DNA of 21,542 bases from an uncultured Clostridium sp. (GCA_900540335.1 UQFC01000043.1:1-21542), one strand, 5' to 3'; positions 6,650-15,267 are shown, numbered from the stretch's first letter. Notes: generated by a model from the sequence alone, not told the origin. Made by a program: numbers and translations.

Positions 6650-8464
6650 TTGAAAGAGAATCAGAATACAGCAATTTACAAAAACCGGGTCCGGACGTAC
6701 TTTTCCAAGCCGCAGAATATTATCCTGCTGTTGTTCGGTATTATTCTGACCTTTACAACCGTTGCGCCGATTGTTGCTATTGTAAAGGATACGCTGACCA
6801 TTCACCCGGGCACCATCGACGCCCATCTGACAGGGAAGGCCTCCGGCTATACGCTGATAAACTATGTGGATCTTTTTACAAGCAGGCTGGCAAAGACTAA
6901 TCTGTGGAAGCCGTTATGGAATACGCTTCTTCTGGCAGTCTTTACCTGTGTGATTTCCATTGTTTACGGCGGTACGTTCGCATTTCTGGTTACAAGAACG
7001 AATTTAAAATTCAGAAAATATTTAAGCTCGATTTTTATTTTTCCCTATATCATGCCTCAGTGGACACTGGCTGTGGTGTGGCAGAATGTGTTTAACAGCA
7101 ATGCGGTTATGGGAACTGCCAATGGGCTTTTAGCTTCCCTGACGGGATTTGAGGCAGCGAAGTGGTGGTGTCAGGGACTGGTTCCCAGCTCCATTGTTCT
7201 GGGACTCCATTACGCGCCCTTTGCCTATATTCTGATTGGAGGAATTTTCCGGAATATGGATGCCAACCTGGAGGAGGCGGCGACTATTCTCGATACGCCC
7301 AGGTGGAAGATTATGTGCCGGATTACCCTCCCGATGATTAAGCCGGCGATTCTCTCCACCGTTCTTCTTGTATTCGGAAGCGCAATGGGAAGTTATCCGG
7401 TTCCCCATTATCTGGGGCTGACAACGCTTTCCACCAAGTATATTTCCCTGAACTCCAAATATACAGGTGAGGCCAGCATTCTGGCTATTATTATGATGAT
7501 TTTCGGCGTTCTGATTCTGACGATGAATCAGGTCAGCTTAAAGAGCCGGAAAAATTATACCACTGTCACAGGAAAATCAGGACAGCTCTCCAAGATTAAT
7601 CTGGGCAGAATCGGAAAATACGGGATTGCCATTGTTATGATTATCCTGACCTTCTTTACCAGTATTTTCCCGATTTTCTCCTTTGCACTGGAAACTTTCC
7701 TGCCGAACCCCGGAGATTACAGCTTCCTGTATACAGGAGATTTTTCCAATCTGACTACCAAGTGGTGGCTGACCAGTGAGAATGTGACAGAAAACGGCCT
7801 GTACGGTCAGCATGGTATCCTTTACAACAGCACGATCTGGCACGCCTTTGCCGGAACCCTTTTAGTAGCAGTCAGCTGTGCGCTGATTGCAGGAACCATA
7901 GGAACTCTGATTGGATACGCAGTTGCGAAAAACAGGAGAAGCAAGTGGGCAAGCTATGTGAATGCAATGGCGTTTCTTCCGTATCTGATGCCGTCCATTG
8001 CAGTGGGCGCAGCATTTTTTATCTTGTTTTCCAATGAAAAGATCAATCTTTTTAATACATATACTCTGTTGATTATTACAGGAACCATAAAATATATTCC
8101 GTTTGCCAGCAGAAGCGCCCTGAACTCCATGCTGCAGCTGAGCAATGAGATCGAGGAAGCGGCCATGATTCAGAATATACCCTGGCACAAGCGGATGTTC
8201 CGGATTATTATTCCGATTCAGAAATCAGCAATTATCAGCGGATACATGCTTCCGTTTATGACATGCCTGCGTGAGCTGTCACTGTTTTTGCTGCTTTGTA
8301 CTCAGGGCTTTATTCTTTCCACAACCCTGGATTACTTTGATGAAATGGGACTGTATGCATTTTCCAGTGCCATCAACCTGATTTTGATTGTAACGATTCT
8401 GATTTTCAACACCCTGGTCAACAAGCTGACCGGAGCCAGCCTGGATGAAGGAATCGGCGGCTGA
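6650..8464 (+). CDS. ABC transporter permease, fused two-domain FbpB/ThiP type
   Basis: This encodes 604 residues from the TTG at 6650; an open frame continues up to a GTG at 6581. Two binding-protein-dependent permease domains are joined in one chain, giving about 12 hydrophobic segments, as in FbpB, AfuB and ThiP. Each half has its ATPase-docking loop: EEAATILDTPRWKIM...LP at about residues 208-228 and EEAAMIQNIPWHKRM...IP at about 502-522. In both loops the usual EAA-loop glycine reads as another residue (Asp and Asn). A large extracellular stretch between the halves (about LETFLPNPGDYSFLY onward) is aromatic-rich. The gene sits between the lipoprotein and ATPase genes, so it forms the membrane channel of this importer. 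Start position is moderately certain; identity is firm. Confidence 0.9.
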   Translation: MKENQNTAIYKNRVRTYFSKPQNIILLLFGIILTFTTVAPIVAIVKDTLTIHPGTIDAHLTGKASGYTLINYVDLFTSRLAKTNLWKPLWNTLLLAVFTCVISIVYGGTFAFLVTRTNLKFRKYLSSIFIFPYIMPQWTLAVVWQNVFNSNAVMGTANGLLASLTGFEAAKWWCQGLVPSSIVLGLHYAPFAYILIGGIFRNMDANLEEAATILDTPRWKIMCRITLPMIKPAILSTVLLVFGSAMGSYPVPHYLGLTTLSTKYISLNSKYTGEASILAIIMMIFGVLILTMNQVSLKSRKNYTTVTGKSGQLSKINLGRIGKYGIAIVMIILTFFTSIFPIFSFALETFLPNPGDYSFLYTGDFSNLTTKWWLTSENVTENGLYGQHGILYNSTIWHAFAGTLLVAVSCALIAGTIGTLIGYAVAKNRRSKWASYVNAMAFLPYLMPSIAVGAAFFILFSNEKINLFNTYTLLIITGTIKYIPFASRSALNSMLQLSNEIEEAAMIQNIPWHKRMFRIIIPIQKSAIISGYMLPFMTCLRELSLFLLLCTQGFILSTTLDYFDEMGLYAFSSAINLILIVTILIFNTLVNKLTGASLDEGIGG

Positions 8465-8490
8465 TCTAGACAGAAAGGAAGGGAAATCTT

Positions 8491-10140
8491 ATGCCGGAAA
8501 TTGTTTTAAAAAATGTAACAAAACGGTGGGGAAAGTTTTATGCAGTGGATCACCTGAATCTTCATATTGATGACAATTCCTTTATCACCCTTCTGGGCCC
8601 CTCCGGCTGCGGAAAGACCACAATCCTGCGAATGATTGCAGGTCTGGAAACGCCGACAGAAGGACAGATAACCATTGGTGACCGGGTCGTATTTGACAGT
8701 GCAGCAGGCATTAACGTGCTGGCCAATAAAAGAAAGGTCGGCTTTCTGTTCCAGAACTATGCGCTTTGGCCCAATATGACGGTTTATCAGAATATTTCAT
8801 TCGGACTGAGCAATATAAAGGAGGAGCTGCCCAGATACGATTTTGAAGCCATGAAGGCAGGAGAGCTGAAGAAGGCGCTGCAAAGCGGAAAGCGGATCCG
8901 GGATCTGGTGGAGGAGTGTCGGGACAAACGGGGAAAGCTGGACGAGGATAAGATTTATCTGAAATTCATGGATTCCTTTACGCTTTCCATTTATACGGCA
9001 AAGGAGCTGTACGGACTGAAGATTCATGAGGCGGCGGATCCGGATGCAGCGGCATCTGAAAAGGCGGAAGAGTATTCAAAAAAGCTGGAGGAAATCCGGG
9101 CGTCTTATGAGGCAAAGGGACAGAGCCTCAGTGAACAGTATGCAGTAACGGCAGACGGAAAGACACTGATGGAAGAGCGCAAGCTGACAAAGGAAGAGAT
9201 TGACAAGGCAGTGCGCCGCGTGTCCCGGATTGTTAAAATCGGAATGTTTATGAACCGTTATCCGGCAGAGCTTTCCGGAGGACAGCAGCAGCGTGTGGCG
9301 ATTGCCAGAACCCTGGCTCCGGAGCCGGATGTGCTTTTTATGGATGAGCCTCTTTCCAATCTGGATGCAAAGCTGAGACTGGAAATGCGTTATGAGCTTC
9401 AGCGGCTCCACGTTGAGACGGGAAGCACCTTTGTATACGTTACTCATGATCAGATGGAGGCGATGACACTGGCAACGAAGATCTGCCTGGTCAACAACGG
9501 AGTACTTCAGCAGTACGACGCGCCGCTTGATGTTTACCGGCGTCCGGCCAATCTGTTTGCTGCAGATTTCGTCGGAAATCCGTCGATTAACTTTATTGAG
9601 GCTCATGGATGCCAGACGGAGGACGGCAGTCTTAAGCTGTCTCTGCTGGAAAATCAGAAAGCAGTTTTTCAGCCGGATGAGCCTTTCCGTCTGGACAGCT
9701 GGTTCCGGGAGCGGGATCAGCAGGAGCAGGAAAAGGAGGCAGCCCGGGCAGAGCTTTTGAAGGATAAGCGGGCAGTGGAAAAGAGCAACAAGGACGAGGC
9801 CTTCCGGTACCACATTGCAAAGGTGGACGAGTCTGATTACGCCATAGAGGATGAGCCGGTGATTACCAACGAGGACTTTGTTCTGGGTGTCCGCCCGGAG
9901 TGTATCCGGCTGGAGGAAAACGGAGCAGTTCCGGCAGTTATTTACGGCGCAATGCCTACCGGTATGGAGTCTACCCTGAAGCTGCGGATTGGAAAATTCC
10001 TGCTGACCGGAGTTGTATTTGGAAGCGTGACCTTCCGCCTGGGAGAGGAAACCGGGATTTCCATTACAGGCTCAGACATTCTTCTCTTTGACCGGAAATC
10101 AGGAAGGCTGATTTCTGCGGGAAAGCTGAGTTTTTGCTAG
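8491..10140 (+). CDS. ABC importer ATPase with a long insertion between Q-loop and signature
   Basis: This encodes 549 residues, against about 350-370 for related MalK/FbpC/PotA-type subunits. Core motifs are intact: Walker A GPSGCGKT (36-43), Q-loop Gln88 in FLFQNYA, signature LSGGQQQR (261-268), Walker B VLFMDEP (281-287, Glu286) and switch His319. The Q-loop to signature distance is about 173 residues instead of about 50. Roughly residues 108-230 are an added, highly charged and probably helical segment in the helical subdomain, the face that meets the permease. The C-terminal TOBE-like part (about 345-549) also carries an extra charged stretch (about residues 410-450). Both insertions stay in frame and the nucleotide-binding site looks active, so this is a functional variant rather than a damaged gene. 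It is last in the transport unit, 26 bases after the permease. Confidence 0.93.
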   Translation: MPEIVLKNVTKRWGKFYAVDHLNLHIDDNSFITLLGPSGCGKTTILRMIAGLETPTEGQITIGDRVVFDSAAGINVLANKRKVGFLFQNYALWPNMTVYQNISFGLSNIKEELPRYDFEAMKAGELKKALQSGKRIRDLVEECRDKRGKLDEDKIYLKFMDSFTLSIYTAKELYGLKIHEAADPDAAASEKAEEYSKKLEEIRASYEAKGQSLSEQYAVTADGKTLMEERKLTKEEIDKAVRRVSRIVKIGMFMNRYPAELSGGQQQRVAIARTLAPEPDVLFMDEPLSNLDAKLRLEMRYELQRLHVETGSTFVYVTHDQMEAMTLATKICLVNNGVLQQYDAPLDVYRRPANLFAADFVGNPSINFIEAHGCQTEDGSLKLSLLENQKAVFQPDEPFRLDSWFRERDQQEQEKEAARAELLKDKRAVEKSNKDEAFRYHIAKVDESDYAIEDEPVITNEDFVLGVRPECIRLEENGAVPAVIYGAMPTGMESTLKLRIGKFLLTGVVFGSVTFRLGEETGISITGSDILLFDRKSGRLISAGKLSFC

Positions 10141-10167
10141 AATTTTACAGAATAGAGCCGGTGTTTG

Positions 10168-10213
10168 AAAAGCCTGGGAAATCAGGAGACAGCTGATTTC
10201 CCGGGCTTTTTCT
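10168..10213 (+). terminator. Strong intrinsic terminator ending the ABC block
   Basis: AAAGCCTGGGAAATCAG (10169-10185) pairs with CTGATTTCCCGGGCTTT (10193-10209) along its whole length with a single T-G wobble and a 7-base loop. A T-rich tail follows. It starts about 28 bases after the ATPase stop codon. Confidence 0.9.
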
Positions 10214-10241
10214 TGTCCGATTTTTTAAAACATGATAAACT
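10213..10241 (+). promoter_or_regulatory. Weak candidate promoter for the PRD regulator
   Basis: TTGTCC (10213-10218), a 17-base spacer and TAAACT (10236-10241) each match the consensus at 4 of 6 positions. The spacing is ideal but the hexamers are weak. Confidence 0.3.
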
Positions 10242-10291
10242 GATGTGGAACGATTTTATACGGCTACAAAGAGGAAAGGACAAAATACTGC

Positions 10292-12292
10292 ATGGCTGTT
10301 GAAGAAAAAAGAATTTTGAAAATGATTTATCTGCTTTCTCGAACAGACAGTTATTTGAAAGCAGGAGAACTGGCGAGAGAATTGAATATATCGGAAAGAA
10401 CGGTTAAGAATGATATTGATCATTTGCGGGAAGCCTGCAGAAACTGCGGGTGCATCTTGAAATCAGTACGCGGAAAAGGATATATTCTGGAGATCAGAGA
10501 TACAGAACGTTTTGCACAGACAAGGGAATGGATTAACATTCTCTTTAATAATGTGGAAAAAGATGTGAAAGAAAATCAGTCCTATCAGTTGGCCCGGGCA
10601 ATAATGTGCGGTCAAACAGCAGATGATGACGGCTTTTTTCAGCTGGAGGAGTTGGCAGTATCTTTATATGCTTCTTTAAGCACCATTAAAAAGAAAATGC
10701 CCTGGGTGCGGAATTTTCTTGAATCTTATGGGGTAGAATTGATTTCCCGTCCGGGCAGAGGGCTGCGGCTGCAGGGAGACGAATTAAGTCAGAGACTGTG
10801 TATGCTGGAATTGTACGAAAATCATTTTCGCACCCGTGTTGTCTCATTTGATAATTATACCTACGAAAGAGCGTTTGCAGATCTGAATGATAAGGATCAG
10901 ATTAGAAAACTCGTTTTAAATGTGATCAGAAAGTCTGAAAATGAACTTTTTGATACGTACACAAACCGGTTTGTGGATTATATACTTCTGCAAAGAAATC
11001 GAGTAAAAGCCGGTTTGGTTATTGATGAAAAAGCAGAATTCTGGAGTCGATGGATTCCGGAGATAAAGCGGTTCCCAGAATGGGATACTGCATCGGAGAT
11101 GCTGGAACAGCTTCAGTTTATGACAGGTTTTTTCCCGCCAACAGAAGGAGAAATTGCTGCCATTGTAGTACTTTTATTAATTTGGGGAGATTGGGAGCAA
11201 TATCCCGGTTTGGAACAGCGTTTTCCCGAAATACATAAAAAAGCCCAAATACTATCAGATAGAATTGCAAAAAAAACAGAGCATTTGTGGATGCTGCCTT
11301 CTTATTTCGAAGAAAATAATCTTTCCGGTATATTGATTCCTGAACTTGTCCGGTTAATGATCCAGCACAGTTTTGGATATGAATGCTGTCAGATGCTGGG
11401 AAACATGATATCGGAAAATCCAATAAAAAAGTCACCTCTCACTATGGCACTGGCAGATACCATGACGGTTCTGTTAAAGGAAGAGGGGATGCATGTCAGT
11501 GAGTTTAACAGGCAGTTTCTTGCCCTTACCATTTTTGGTATTATTGATGGAATTCCTTACTCCTATAAGAAGAGACGTCTGCTTATCTGTGCAAGAAATG
11601 GAAAGAGGAGCGGGCAAATCATTGCCGAAAATATAAAAAGGCAGCTTGGCACATGGTGGATAGAAACGATTGACATCAAACCGCTTTATGAAGCAAGAAA
11701 ATATGAGCAGAGTCAGTTCGATTGCATTATTGGAAGCTATGACAGCTATGCTTATCGTTATATATGGCCGTACATAGAGATACAGCCTCTCATGAAAAAA
11801 ACAGATTTTGAACGGGTCCGTACAGAAGTATTAACGGCCGGATATGATTTAGATGCTCTGATGTCATCTCTTCGGTGGGATGTTATGGAAATTCATCGGA
11901 ACTTTCCGGCATCAGGGCTGGACGGTTATGTTCAGCTTTTGGCATATCAGTGGGGGAAGGATACCCACGCAAAAGAACGTCTGGCACTGTTTTATGCAGA
12001 TTCAGAACATTTTCATATTTTAAATCAGCTGATGGTTGTAACGGCTCCTTTTGCGGAAACAGGAAGGAATATTTTTGAGGTATATTATTTTGCAAAGCCG
12101 TTGATTATGGGAGAGGAAACGGTTCGAGCTGTATTATTTTTCTCTGTAGATTTCAGTGGAAATCCAGCACTCATTCGCTTTTGGGAACACGCAGTACGCA
12201 TTTATTATGAAGAATTCGAATCGATAGATTGCGAAATGAAATTGGAAGAGCAGTTTCACTGGCTGTCGGAAAAAGTGCGAAAAGAATTATGA
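10292..12292 (+). CDS. PRD-type (BglG/LicR/MtlR-like) PTS-linked transcriptional regulator
   Basis: This encodes 666 residues. The N-terminal winged helix (about 5-65: KAGELARELNISERTVKND, ending GKGYILEI) is an HTH_11 domain, and a second Mga-like HTH follows (about 112-165, ending SRPGRGLRLQGDE). So it is a DNA-binding activator rather than an RNA-binding antiterminator. Two PRD-like helical regions span about 190-420. An EIIB-like fold starts at RRLLICARNGKRSG with Cys433 at the phospho-site position. The C-terminal 120 residues resemble an EIIA-like module only weakly. At the places where PRDs usually carry phospho-histidines I read Tyr230 and Thr413, so regulation may depend on other residues. 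It lies upstream of, and co-directional with, the PTS genes, its probable targets. AT content is higher than in the ABC block. Confidence 0.82.
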   Translation: MAVEEKRILKMIYLLSRTDSYLKAGELARELNISERTVKNDIDHLREACRNCGCILKSVRGKGYILEIRDTERFAQTREWINILFNNVEKDVKENQSYQLARAIMCGQTADDDGFFQLEELAVSLYASLSTIKKKMPWVRNFLESYGVELISRPGRGLRLQGDELSQRLCMLELYENHFRTRVVSFDNYTYERAFADLNDKDQIRKLVLNVIRKSENELFDTYTNRFVDYILLQRNRVKAGLVIDEKAEFWSRWIPEIKRFPEWDTASEMLEQLQFMTGFFPPTEGEIAAIVVLLLIWGDWEQYPGLEQRFPEIHKKAQILSDRIAKKTEHLWMLPSYFEENNLSGILIPELVRLMIQHSFGYECCQMLGNMISENPIKKSPLTMALADTMTVLLKEEGMHVSEFNRQFLALTIFGIIDGIPYSYKKRRLLICARNGKRSGQIIAENIKRQLGTWWIETIDIKPLYEARKYEQSQFDCIIGSYDSYAYRYIWPYIEIQPLMKKTDFERVRTEVLTAGYDLDALMSSLRWDVMEIHRNFPASGLDGYVQLLAYQWGKDTHAKERLALFYADSEHFHILNQLMVVTAPFAETGRNIFEVYYFAKPLIMGEETVRAVLFFSVDFSGNPALIRFWEHAVRIYYEEFESIDCEMKLEEQFHWLSEKVRKEL

Positions 12293-12324
12293 TAAGAAGA
12301 AATTGCACGACAGCAAAGGCAATA

Positions 12325-12339
12325 TGCGGTGTTTCCGCA
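12325..12339 (+). other. Small inverted repeat in the leader of the PTS operon
   Basis: TGCGG and CCGCA flank a 5-base TGTTT loop. It has no T-tract, so it is not a terminator; an operator for the upstream regulator is possible but unsupported. Confidence 0.25.
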
Positions 12340-12382
12340 GATATCATGAAAACATAGACGTGGAAGTTTCTCCTCTGTATAT

Positions 12383-12388
12383 TATAAT
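12383..12388 (+). promoter_or_regulatory. Candidate -10 of the PTS operon promoter
   Basis: A perfect TATAAT lies about 46 bases before the EIIC start. The best -35 at 16-17 bases upstream matches only 3 of 6 positions, which fits dependence on an activator such as the adjacent PRD protein. I saw no -24/-12 sigma-54 element, which some mannose-type PTS operons use. Confidence 0.45.
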
Positions 12389-12420
12389 GAAATTATTAAA
12401 AAATACAGGATATTTAACAA

Positions 12421-12427
12421 AAGGAGG
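12421..12427 (+). promoter_or_regulatory. Ribosome binding site fixing the EIIC start
   Basis: AAGGAGG lies 7 bases before ATG at 12435. The same frame opens earlier at 12303, but that extension is hydrophilic, lacks a ribosome site and contains the candidate promoter. Confidence 0.8.
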
Positions 12428-12434
12428 AATTTGT

Positions 12435-13229
12435 ATGTTGCAAAGTGCTTTGTTGTGTGCAGCCGTTTGGGTTTTCACGCAAGGTGTAGATCGACTGATG
12501 GGGTGGCAGACACTTCAGCGTCCGATTATTACAGCTACCTTGACAGGATTGCTTTTGGGAGATCTTCAAACGGGGTTAATGATGGCTGCATCACTGGAGG
12601 CCATTTTTATGGGAATTTCTGCTATTGGCGGTTCCGTTCCGGCTGATGCCTGTGCAAGCAGTATTATTGCTGTTGCTTATGCAATCCTGACAGGTGCTGA
12701 TGTGGAGACCGGATTGGCGCTTGCAATGCCGATTGGTACATTAATGGGAGCAGTGAATGAGATGTGGAAACCGGTTCTGGCAGCTCTTGCTCCTTATTGG
12801 GAACGTTTGGCTACCAGCGGAAAAGGGAGATCCTTCCGGGCACAGGTAATCGGATGCGGAATGTTTGTAGACCGGCTTCCTCAGACAATTATTTTGTTTG
12901 CAGCCATCGCTTTTGGCGTAACAGGTTTGGAGCAGGTGATGAGTGCTATGCCTCCATTTATTATGTCAGGTCTTTCTGCGGCAAGCTCCATGATGACAGG
13001 AATCGGATTTGCTATTCTTATTTCCATGATATGGAATCGTGAGATTGGATGCTTTTTCTTTGTCGGCTATGTATTTTCCAAATATATGGCACTTCCTACT
13101 ATGGCAATTGCAATTCTTGCAGCTGCTATGGCACTGGTTTACTTCTTTGTGGAAAAGAAAATTAATGATGTAAAAAAACTGGTTGAGAATGGCGGTGCTG
13201 GCTCCGCAGAAGAGGAGGATTTATTTTAA
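12435..13229 (+). CDS. PTS mannose/fructose/sorbose-family EIIC membrane component
   Basis: This encodes 264 residues from the ATG at 12435, which has a strong ribosome site. The protein is strongly hydrophobic with family hallmarks: RPIITATLTGLLLGDLQTG, then LEAIFMGISAIGGSVPAD near the N-terminus. With EIID it forms the sugar-translocating channel of a mannose-family (Man/Aga/Sor) PTS. The C-terminus is a short acidic tail. The stop codon overlaps the EIID start (TAATG), so translation of the two is coupled. It heads an operon that also supplies EIIB, EIIA and two deacetylases, which points to an N-acetylated amino sugar rather than mannose. The exact sugar is not deducible from this subunit. 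Confidence 0.93.
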   Translation: MLQSALLCAAVWVFTQGVDRLMGWQTLQRPIITATLTGLLLGDLQTGLMMAASLEAIFMGISAIGGSVPADACASSIIAVAYAILTGADVETGLALAMPIGTLMGAVNEMWKPVLAALAPYWERLATSGKGRSFRAQVIGCGMFVDRLPQTIILFAAIAFGVTGLEQVMSAMPPFIMSGLSAASSMMTGIGFAILISMIWNREIGCFFFVGYVFSKYMALPTMAIAILAAAMALVYFFVEKKINDVKKLVENGGAGSAEEEDLF

Positions 13230-14044
13230 TGGCTAAGACAACATATACTCCGGAAGAAAAGAAAACTTTGAGAAGAATGTTTTGGAATTCAGGGCTGACC
13301 TTTTCAAGCTTCAACATGGTAAAAATGGAGGGAAATGCATTTGCTTTGACTATGGAGCCGGCTCTGGATGAGTTATATAAAGATAAAGCCGAAAAAGCGG
13401 AAGCAATGCGCCGCCATAATGGATTTTTCAATACTCATGCAGTTTTTCTTGCATTGATTGCAGGTATTACCTATGCTTTGGAACGTCAGAAAAAGGAAAC
13501 AGGCGGTGTAGATGAGAATGTAATCGAAAATATCAAAGTGGCGTTAATGGGACCTACAGCAGGTATTGGCGATGCATTTTTCTTTAACTGTCTGCGGGTT
13601 ATTGCAGCAGGTATTGCAATGGGACTTTGCAGTCAGGGAAACATTTTGGGAGTTTTCCTGTTCCTGCTGATTTATGGAGGTTCTCAAGTGGCTGCCCGTT
13701 GGTATTTGCTCCATGCCGGTTACAAATATGGAACAACTTTCATTGATACGGTATTCAGTTCTGGTTTGATGGAGTCCGTTACAAAGGCTGCCGGTGTGAT
13801 GGGTATTACGATGGTTGGAGCAATGGTTGCTTCTTCTGTTAATGTAAAACTGGCCTGGACACTGAATATTGGAGAGACTTCCGTGGTTCTTCTTGATATT
13901 TTCAATTCTATTATGCCAGGAATTTTGTCGGTTGCTTTGGTGTTTGGAATGGTTCGTCTTATCAAAAAAGGATATAAGCCAATTACACTTGTGTTCGGAA
14001 TTTTGATTATTTCTATTGTGCTTGCATTTTTCGGAATTTTCTAG
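13229..14044 (+). CDS. PTS mannose/fructose/sorbose-family EIID membrane component
   Basis: This encodes 271 residues, normal for the family. The cytoplasmic N-terminus (KKTLRRMFWNSGLTFSSFN, then NGFFNTH) and the ALMGPTAGIGDAFFF motif are typical of ManZ/AgaD-type EIID. The C-terminal half is hydrophobic and ends in a membrane segment. It works with EIIC as the membrane part of the transporter. The start codon overlaps the EIIC stop by one base, and the NagA-like gene follows after 12 bases, so all are co-transcribed. Confidence 0.94.
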   Translation: MAKTTYTPEEKKTLRRMFWNSGLTFSSFNMVKMEGNAFALTMEPALDELYKDKAEKAEAMRRHNGFFNTHAVFLALIAGITYALERQKKETGGVDENVIENIKVALMGPTAGIGDAFFFNCLRVIAAGIAMGLCSQGNILGVFLFLLIYGGSQVAARWYLLHAGYKYGTTFIDTVFSSGLMESVTKAAGVMGITMVGAMVASSVNVKLAWTLNIGETSVVLLDIFNSIMPGILSVALVFGMVRLIKKGYKPITLVFGILIISIVLAFFGIF

Positions 14045-14056
14045 TGAGGATAGAAT

Positions 14057-15241
14057 ATGAATAGAAGAACATGGAAATCAGAAAAAATTTTAACAGAAGC
14101 GGGCTTTATCAATGGATATATCACAGTAGAAGATGGACGGATTGAAGACATTGCGGAGAATTTTGACGGAACATATGAAGATGTGGGCAGCCTGATGATT
14201 GTTCCCGGAATCATTGATGTACATAATCATGGGTTTGGCGGATGGTCCATGACGGATCCCTGCACAGAACGGGATATTCTCGGATATGCAAAAGCATTAA
14301 CATCCATCGGGGTAACAGGTGTTCTTCCTACAGCAAAGGAAGATGCATTTGAAGCAATTGCATCGGTGATGGATCAGGATTATGAAGGTGCAGTAATCCA
14401 TGGGATTCACAGTGAGGGACCTTTTTGGGCAAGAGGCGGTGAAAATACGGTAGGTGCATCCTGGCCATCTCCTAATGTGGAGGAAACAGAACGCCTGATT
14501 GAAAAAGCAGGGGGCAAAATGAAGGTCATGGCCATTGCACCGGAACTGCCAAATGCTCACGATGTGATTCGCTGTCTGCACAGACATGGAATTAAAGTGG
14601 CCTGCTGTCATACGGCAGGACACGCACAGGATATCTATGATGCAGCAAAAAAGGTTGGATTTGATATTGCTACACATCTTGGAAACGGAATGAGGGGAAT
14701 TCATCACAGAGACGTAGGTGTTCTGGGTGCACTGCTCCTTTTGGATAATATATATTATGAGATCATAACGGATTTGAATCATTTATGTCCGGATATGATT
14801 CGTTTGATATTCCGTATTCAGCCATACAGTAAGTTTTGCCTGATTTCAGATTCCAACTATATTTCCGGACTTCCGGCAGGTACTTATATTCGATACGGAA
14901 GAGAAAATTACGCGGATGAAAAAGGATTGATTTTAAATTCTGATGGCAGAATCTGCGGCAGCGGCAGCTGGGTATTACGAAATATCCGTCAGCTGATTCA
15001 GGTCGTAGGTATTCCGGCAGAACAGGCTTTTTACATGTCCTCATTGTATCCGGCAAGGTATCTGGGGATTGATCAGGAAACCGGTTCTCTTCGAAATGGA
15101 AAAAGGGCAGATATAATTTTTGTAGATGAAGACTTTGTCTGTCAGAGAACATTTGTGGGCGGAAATCAGGTGTTTGACAGAAAAAAAGATATGCCGGAAA
15201 AAATATTGAATGCAGAAGCAATGAAATTGAAAGTGAAATAA
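14057..15241 (+). CDS. N-acetylglucosamine-6-phosphate deacetylase-like amidohydrolase (NagA/AgaA-like)
   Basis: This encodes 394 residues. The TIM-barrel amidohydrolase pattern is complete: HNH after strand 1 (His56, His58), Glu120 in HSEGPFW, His185, His207 in THLGNGM followed by the GIHHRDVG loop, His242 and Asp265 in LISDS. These match the metal, substrate and catalytic positions of NagA by order and context. The expected reaction is removal of acetate from an N-acetylamino-sugar 6-phosphate delivered by the PTS. Substrate-facing segments differ from typical NagA: ITDLNHLCP where IADGxHxHP is usual, and SDSNYISGLPAG where TDAMxAAGLPDG is usual. A different sugar, such as GalNAc-6-P or an acetylated disaccharide phosphate, is therefore plausible. 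It lies between EIID and EIIB in the same operon. Confidence 0.85.
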   Translation: MNRRTWKSEKILTEAGFINGYITVEDGRIEDIAENFDGTYEDVGSLMIVPGIIDVHNHGFGGWSMTDPCTERDILGYAKALTSIGVTGVLPTAKEDAFEAIASVMDQDYEGAVIHGIHSEGPFWARGGENTVGASWPSPNVEETERLIEKAGGKMKVMAIAPELPNAHDVIRCLHRHGIKVACCHTAGHAQDIYDAAKKVGFDIATHLGNGMRGIHHRDVGVLGALLLLDNIYYEIITDLNHLCPDMIRLIFRIQPYSKFCLISDSNYISGLPAGTYIRYGRENYADEKGLILNSDGRICGSGSWVLRNIRQLIQVVGIPAEQAFYMSSLYPARYLGIDQETGSLRNGKRADIIFVDEDFVCQRTFVGGNQVFDRKKDMPEKILNAEAMKLKVK

Positions 15242-15267
15242 CAGATAAAATTAAGGAGAAAAAATTT

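Noticed and set aside
9076..9813. Long open frame on the minus strand within the ATPase gene
   Set aside because: It lies opposite a gene with intact motifs and has no recognisable domain; it is an antisense shadow.
12303..12434. Open frame extending the EIIC gene upstream by 44 codons
   Set aside because: The extension is hydrophilic, has no ribosome site and covers a candidate promoter; a strong AAGGAGG fixes the start at 12435.
12301..12434. Sigma-54 promoter for the mannose-type PTS
   Set aside because: No GG...GC pair with -24/-12 spacing was found, and the regulator has no sigma-54 activator domain.
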